NCBI RefSeq assembly: GCF_001435815.1 | Contig: NZ_AZFV01000011.1 | Span: 20,982-84,981, forward strand | Source: Companilactobacillus nantensis DSM 16982 | Lineage (GTDB): Bacteria > Bacillota > Bacilli > Lactobacillales > Lactobacillaceae | DNA length: 64,000 nucleotides | Reading direction: 5' to 3' | In this document: positions 60,833 to 64,000 of the stretch, one piece after another | How positions within the stretch are numbered: the first letter of the stretch is position 1 | Layout of the letters: every line of letters begins with the position of its first letter | Notes under the pieces: model-generated | The model's input: the letters and a program-made list of their open reading frames with translations, nothing else | What the model was told of the DNA's origin: nothing | The model's database searches: none | Translations under genes and position numbers: made by a program

Positions 60833-61162
60833 TTATAATTCCTCCGATTTCATAAATTCTTTTTTGTGCTTTGAAACAAAATCTCTGAATTCAGGTGCCG
60901 AAAACTTCCATGGACTACCAGAACCAGTTGAGTATCTAACACATCCACCTTTGTCCATGTCTAATGCATCGCGATAACGAAAGAGTTTCTTTTTTAATGT
61001 AGGAGCTGAGCAACCTACAACTTTACATGCCCAAGGCATAAGTTTTATATCTTTATCAATTGGTTCATTAATAAGATCACCAAGCTTATCTTTTCGTACC
61101 CACGTCAACACGTAACCATCTTTTTCAGGAATACCGAAAGGCATTACTTCTGGTTCTTGCAT
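60833..61162 (-). CDS. DUF771-like DNA-binding phage protein
   Basis: 109 residues. MPWACKVVGCSAPTLKKKLFRYRDALDMDKGGCVRYS...WKFSAPEFRDFV has the layout of DUF771/excisionase-like winged helices: a helix-turn-helix, a wing and a final helix. ATG at 61162 lies six bases after GAGGGTG, better than the GTG at 61171. Possible role in early regulation or recombination directionality. Confidence 0.65.
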   Translation of the reverse strand: MQEPEVMPFGIPEKDGYVLTWVRKDKLGDLINEPIDKDIKLMPWACKVVGCSAPTLKKKLFRYRDALDMDKGGCVRYSTGSGSPWKFSAPEFRDFVSKHKKEFMKSEEL

Positions 61163-61167
61163 CCAAG

Positions 61168-61650
61168 TCACCCTCTTTCTAAAACAGCCTGTTTCATTGT
61201 GATTCCAAATCTGTTACATAATTTTCTAGAAGCAAGCATCATAATTTCACTTGTTCTAGTCATTTTTTTAACCCCCAGCTTGATAACATCAAGATCAGGT
61301 TCCTTCTTACTTAATTCATGAACCATGTTGCTAATAGCTCCATCGCTATCTGTATCAACTTCCTGTGTTCCTATTAGAAGTCCTAGTGAATCATCACTGA
61401 ACTCATCAGCAAGTTCTAATAGTGCTGATGGAAGATGATATATGTAGCAATTCATCGCCATTACGAAACGATCATCATCAACAGAATTAGCTATGTTAAT
61501 TACGTATTCTTCTTTGATTCGCCTTTTAGTAATCCATTGACCAACAGACTGCTTATTTCTTGCTCCAGCCATAAATGCTATTTCTGTGTAGCTGTAATGA
61601 TGTCGCTGAATTAAATCAATAAATTCTTGAAATATGTTTACGTCATTCAA
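61168..61650 (-). CDS. Phage helix-turn-helix regulator
   Basis: 160 residues. The N-terminal HTH is YSYTEIAFMAGARNKQSVGQWITKRRI. The C-terminal part is helical (HLPSALLELADEFSDDSLGLLIGTQ, EIMMLASRKLCNRFGITMKQA) and may dimerise. TTG start, seven bases after AGGAGGTG. Typical of small regulators found beside cro in LAB phages; target unknown. Confidence 0.65.
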   Translation of the reverse strand: MNDVNIFQEFIDLIQRHHYSYTEIAFMAGARNKQSVGQWITKRRIKEEYVINIANSVDDDRFVMAMNCYIYHLPSALLELADEFSDDSLGLLIGTQEVDTDSDGAISNMVHELSKKEPDLDVIKLGVKKMTRTSEIMMLASRKLCNRFGITMKQAVLERG

Positions 61651-61665
61651 GGTTTGTCACCTCCT

Positions 61666-61959
61666 TTAATAATCATTAGTTAAATCATTGTCATTAATAA
61701 GCTGATATAAGACATTTCCAAGCGGATTTACTATCTTTTCATCGTTACAGATATCATCAAGACCAGCCTCATGCATGGAAGCATGTAATGCCTCATGAAT
61801 TAAAACTTGCTTTCTTTTTTGAATTGATAAATCTTCATCGAGATAAATCTGTGCTGTCTTGTAATCCGTATATCCCCAAACTGCTTCATCATTGTCTTGA
61901 AGATTCTTAATTACCGAGATTGAATAAGTAATTCCGCCTATCTTTATATTTCTAATCAT
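61666..61959 (-). CDS. Small zinc-metallopeptidase-like phage protein
   Basis: 97 residues with the zinc motif LIHEALHASMHEAGL (HExxH) near residue 54, preceded by KTAQIYLDEDLSIQKRKQV. Resembles ImmA/IrrE or SprT-type minimal metalloproteases. Separate from the ImmA-type gene at 63471. Substrate unknown. AAGGAGAGTCTTAA precedes ATG. Confidence 0.7.
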   Translation of the reverse strand: MIRNIKIGGITYSISVIKNLQDNDEAVWGYTDYKTAQIYLDEDLSIQKRKQVLIHEALHASMHEAGLDDICNDEKIVNPLGNVLYQLINDNDLTNDY

Positions 61960-62007
61960 TTAAGACTCTCCTTCCTCTATAATTAAAATTATTGGAGGTG
62001 AATATAC

Positions 62008-62130
62008 ATGGTAAAAGAAAACAGACATTTTCCCGCTAATCCGCATAAGTCAGGCCCTAAAACTGTGACTGTTAAATCATCACCTAAACAGTCCGGCTAC
62101 AAGCGCACGACCCCACGTCATGCAAAATAA
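62008..62130 (+). CDS. Very small basic protein on the opposite strand
   Basis: 40 residues, strongly basic and proline-rich: MVKENRHFPANPHKSGPK..., ending GYKRTTPRHAK. Excellent ribosome-binding site TTGGAGGTGAATATAC and a TATAAT box at 61978-61983 just upstream. It is followed directly by an intrinsic terminator. Being a complete mini-transcription unit against the operon, it is probably active in the lysogen. No family recognised. Confidence 0.7.
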   Translation: MVKENRHFPANPHKSGPKTVTVKSSPKQSGYKRTTPRHAK

Positions 62131-62138
62131 TTTTTTCT

Positions 62139-62168
62139 GCTGACATCTAATTGATGTCGGCTTTTTTA
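62139..62168 (+). terminator. Terminator of the 40-codon gene
   Basis: GCTGACATC-TAATT-GATGTCGGC followed by T6. Confidence 0.9.
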
Positions 62169-62224
62169 TACCTTTCGTATCAATACAAATCGTCTATAAT
62201 TTGATTAGAAAGGTGGTGAAATAT

Positions 62225-62539
62225 ATGTCAAGATTTCAAAAGATTAATAGTCTAAATGAATTTGATTTGAAGTATGAATATGATTTTTCTAAGGTTAATA
62301 TGATTATTAACCCTGGTAAAGGAGCTGGTATTGCTATGAAAATCAATATTCAGGACGGATTTTATGGTGGTACGGATAAAATACTTTTTATTTATAACAA
62401 TGGTTTTATTGTCTACTACGAGTTTGGTCATGAAGATTCAGGAGCCTTAAAATCAACTTACGCTCGTACAAATCTGAAATTGAAGAGAGTATCAAAGGAC
62501 GAAAATATTTTCGAACCCCAACTCCCTGAGCAGAACTAA
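62225..62539 (+). CDS. Lysogeny-region protein of unknown function (plus strand)
   Basis: 104 residues, beta-rich: MSRFQKINSLNEFDLKYEYDFSK, MKINIQDGFYGGTDKILFIYNNGF. Start at ATG 62225 with AAAGGTGGTG six bases upstream, and a TATAAT box at about 62193. The last 134 bases overlap the minus-strand gene at 62406-62654 tail to tail. No family recognised; expression from the lysogen is likely from its orientation. Confidence 0.65.
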   Translation: MSRFQKINSLNEFDLKYEYDFSKVNMIINPGKGAGIAMKINIQDGFYGGTDKILFIYNNGFIVYYEFGHEDSGALKSTYARTNLKLKRVSKDENIFEPQLPEQN

Positions 62540-62654
62540 TTTGAATTTCTCCATATCGTCCCAGCGATAATTGAGTTAATTCATATTGATCTGTTGTATA
62601 AACAACAATCTTGCCATCTTTAATTAGGTGGCTCTTTTTTTGAGCTTTTTCCAT
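62406..62654 (-). CDS. Small early phage protein, convergent overlap
   Basis: 82 residues, start ATG 62654 after GGAGGTGAGTTAT. The first 45 residues (MEKAQKKSHLIKDGKIVVYTTDQYELTQLSLGRYGEIQ) look like a small phage protein. The rest lies opposite the plus-strand gene and may be a by-product of a join. One of the two 3' ends is probably not native. Confidence 0.55.
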   Translation of the reverse strand: MEKAQKKSHLIKDGKIVVYTTDQYELTQLSLGRYGEIQISSAQGVGVRKYFRPLILSSISDLYERKLILRLLNLHDQTRSRQ

Positions 62655-62725
62655 ATAACTCACCTCCAATTGCTATTGATATTTGACGTACAACTATATG
62701 AACGTCTAGCAGCTTTCCTGTACTC

Positions 62726-62959
62726 TTAAGACGTTGATACAGATTCATTTTTGTTATCACTATATGTAATATAATTCTCAAAAAAAAGAATTTCTACCGT
62801 GGTCTTAAAATGATTTGCCATTTTTACTTTAAGCTTATCTGAAACACCTTGTATGCCCTGTTCAGCTTTTTGATATTTTGAAATTGAAATTCCTAATTTC
62901 TCAGCTGACTCTCGCTGTGTTTCTCCTAAACTTAATCTAAACTTCTTCAATTGATTCAT
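62726..62959 (-). CDS. Cro-like XRE repressor
   Basis: 77 residues with one HTH domain (RLSLGETQRESAEKLGISISKYQKAEQG). Transcribed divergently from the cI-like gene across the operator region; first gene of the lytic direction. ATAGGAGGCGATATTAAA precedes ATG. Its 3' end contains another operator-like TTATCAC...TGTAATA (62754-62772). Confidence 0.85.
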   Translation of the reverse strand: MNQLKKFRLSLGETQRESAEKLGISISKYQKAEQGIQGVSDKLKVKMANHFKTTVEILFFENYITYSDNKNESVSTS

Positions 62960-62981
62960 TTTAATATCGCCTCCTATTACT

Positions 62982-63076
62982 TTATGTGATAATAATACTA
63001 TTACTATATGTGATAGTCAACACTATTAGTAATATTCTTTTATTTTTTACCATAACTATCACATTTTGTGATAGTT
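62982..63076. promoter_or_regulatory. Lysogeny switch operators
   Basis: Repeated TGTGATA/TATCACA half-sites: ATGTGATAA (62984-62992), ATGTGATAG (63008-63016) and a perfect palindrome with arms ACTATCACA and TGTGATAGT at 63055-63075. They lie between the divergent cro-like and cI-like genes, covering both promoters. Confidence 0.82.
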
Positions 63077-63097
63077 TATTACTTAAAGGAGTTACTT

Positions 63098-63496
63098 ATG
63101 ACAAGAGGACAAAGATTAGCAAAGCTAAGAAACTCTCGTGGATTATCGCAACCACAATTCGCAGAGATATTAAACGTTAGTCAAAGTACAGTGGCAATGT
63201 GGGAATCTGGTAAAAGAAATATAAGTAATGATGATTTAGTGCGAATCGCACAATTTTTCCATGTCACAACTGACTACATCTTAGGAAACAATGAAACACC
63301 TAAGTGGGCAAAACAAAAAGACACCATAGATTTAAAGTCCTTCTTAGACAAAAATCTTGTGGGTGCCTTCTATGATGGCGATGAATTAACTGAGGAGCAA
63401 AAAGATAAATTACAAATTGCATTAACTCAAATTTTTTGGGATCAGCGTAAAAAAGAAAGAAGCGATACCGATGACAGCAATAAGAAAACTAAATAA
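63098..63496 (+). CDS. CI-like phage repressor
   Basis: 132 residues. HTH at residues 5-60 (QRLAKLRNSRGLSQPQFAEILNVSQSTVAMWESGKRNIS). The C-terminal part is short and charged and lacks the LexA-type peptidase, so induction should depend on the ImmA-type peptidase encoded next. Start at ATG 63098, seven bases after AAAGGAG. Its end overlaps immA by 26 bases. Confidence 0.9.
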   Translation: MTRGQRLAKLRNSRGLSQPQFAEILNVSQSTVAMWESGKRNISNDDLVRIAQFFHVTTDYILGNNETPKWAKQKDTIDLKSFLDKNLVGAFYDGDELTEEQKDKLQIALTQIFWDQRKKERSDTDDSNKKTK

Positions 63497-63893
63497 ATTA
63501 GTCTTCACCATTGGTAAACGATACAGTACATTTGATCCCTTCGTTTGGGCAGACAAGTTAAACTTAGAAATATTTTGGAAAGAGCTTGGAAAAAAACCTT
63601 TAGCTAAAACAAATTATTTTTTTGATGAGCCTTTGATAATGATGTCAAATAATATTAGATATTCAAATCAACGATATTTTGCTTTGGCTCATGAAATTGG
63701 ACACGTTTTGGAACATAAAGGATTAGCAGCATACTATGTTGCCAATAAAGTGAATAAACACAAGACTGAATTTGAAGCAGATAAATTTGCTATGGCAGTA
63801 GTTACTAACCTTTATATAGAAGAGAGCGGTCATTTACCTAATACATATCAAGATTTGCGATATAAATATGGCTCTCCTAACATAGGAGATTAA
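63471..63893 (+). CDS. immA: ImmA/IrrE-family metallopeptidase
   Basis: 140 residues with FALAHEIGHVLEH (HExxH) near residue 77 and the third ligand region FEADKFAMAVV. In ICEBs1 and many phages ImmA cleaves the partner repressor when induced; the overlap with the cI-like gene supports that pairing. The GATACCGATGAC context gives a start inside the repressor gene, consistent with coupled translation. Confidence 0.9.
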   Translation: MTAIRKLNKLVFTIGKRYSTFDPFVWADKLNLEIFWKELGKKPLAKTNYFFDEPLIMMSNNIRYSNQRYFALAHEIGHVLEHKGLAAYYVANKVNKHKTEFEADKFAMAVVTNLYIEESGHLPNTYQDLRYKYGSPNIGD

Positions 63894-63950
63894 AAATTGT
63901 CCAAAAACTGATGACATTAAAAGCTGAATATTATAGGGGGATTTTTTATT

Positions 63951-64000
63951 ATGAAAAATCTAAAAATTAATATCTGGGGCGAATTTTATAATCAAGTTAG
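63951..64000 (+). CDS. Start of a gene cut by the window edge
   Basis: ATG after AGGGGG with nine-base spacing; reads MKNLKINIWGEFYNQV and leaves the window. It belongs to the lysogeny module. The product cannot be told. Confidence 0.45.
   Translation, partial: MKNLKINIWGEFYNQV

Overview
The window looks like a low-GC Lactobacillaceae chromosome (about 1-28.2 kb) running into a prophage (about 28.2 kb to beyond the right edge). A Companilactobacillus-like host is my inference from the gene content: a mevalonate operon, paired water-forming NADH oxidases, SLAP-type wall-binding modules and AT-rich codon use. I could not compare it with any database.

Chromosomal part. At the left edge are two paralogous non-coding transcription units on the minus strand (about 577-211 and 1410-1053). 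Each has a promoter whose -35 region is overlapped by a CcpA-type cre site, and each ends in an intrinsic terminator. Then come a coupled thiolase-mvaA-mvaS operon (isoprenoid precursors), a small orphan gene, galU-yihY-map, a group II intron, a flavodoxin-gtrA pair, wecB, fba, and a third probable non-coding transcript with a cre-like box (about 15840-16198). Next are nox, a GNAT gene, a stand-alone EAL gene, a second nox and a GGDEF gene broken by one in-frame stop. A membrane protein, a multicopper oxidase with a 56-codon partner, a DUF3290-DUF421 pair, a MarR regulator, a thioesterase and tRNA-Arg(CCU) complete this part.

Through the first 21 kb run eleven copies of a roughly 180-bp multi-stem element, called the R-element here. 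Its outer stem differs completely in sequence between copies yet stays complementary, and its inner hairpins also change in a compensatory way. Eight of the eleven form four back-to-back pairs of about 480-525 bp. One copy is split by the group II intron, and a near-identical uninterrupted copy lies 10 kb away. A second palindromic repeat (GTGGGACAAAAC type, four copies) sits mainly between convergent gene ends from 19 to 27 kb.

Prophage. A siphovirus-type prophage is read almost entirely on the minus strand. From right to left it has a cI/cro switch with repeated operators and an ImmA peptidase, an early region (Bet/RecT annealase, RecE-like nuclease, replication protein with an internal iteron cluster, RusA, Rha-type antirepressor, SSB), and an ArpU-like late regulator. 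A non-coding stretch with tRNA-like folds and a Tad2-like (DUF2829) anti-Thoeris gene follow. The late genes then run in order: terminase, portal, MuF, scaffold, capsid, connectors, tail, tape measure, baseplate, XkdX, holin and a secreted GH25 lysin. The integrase is not visible and should lie past the right edge, so the prophage is incomplete here.

The two parts are linked only by position: the lysin end lies next to tRNA-Arg, but the attachment core could not be identified.
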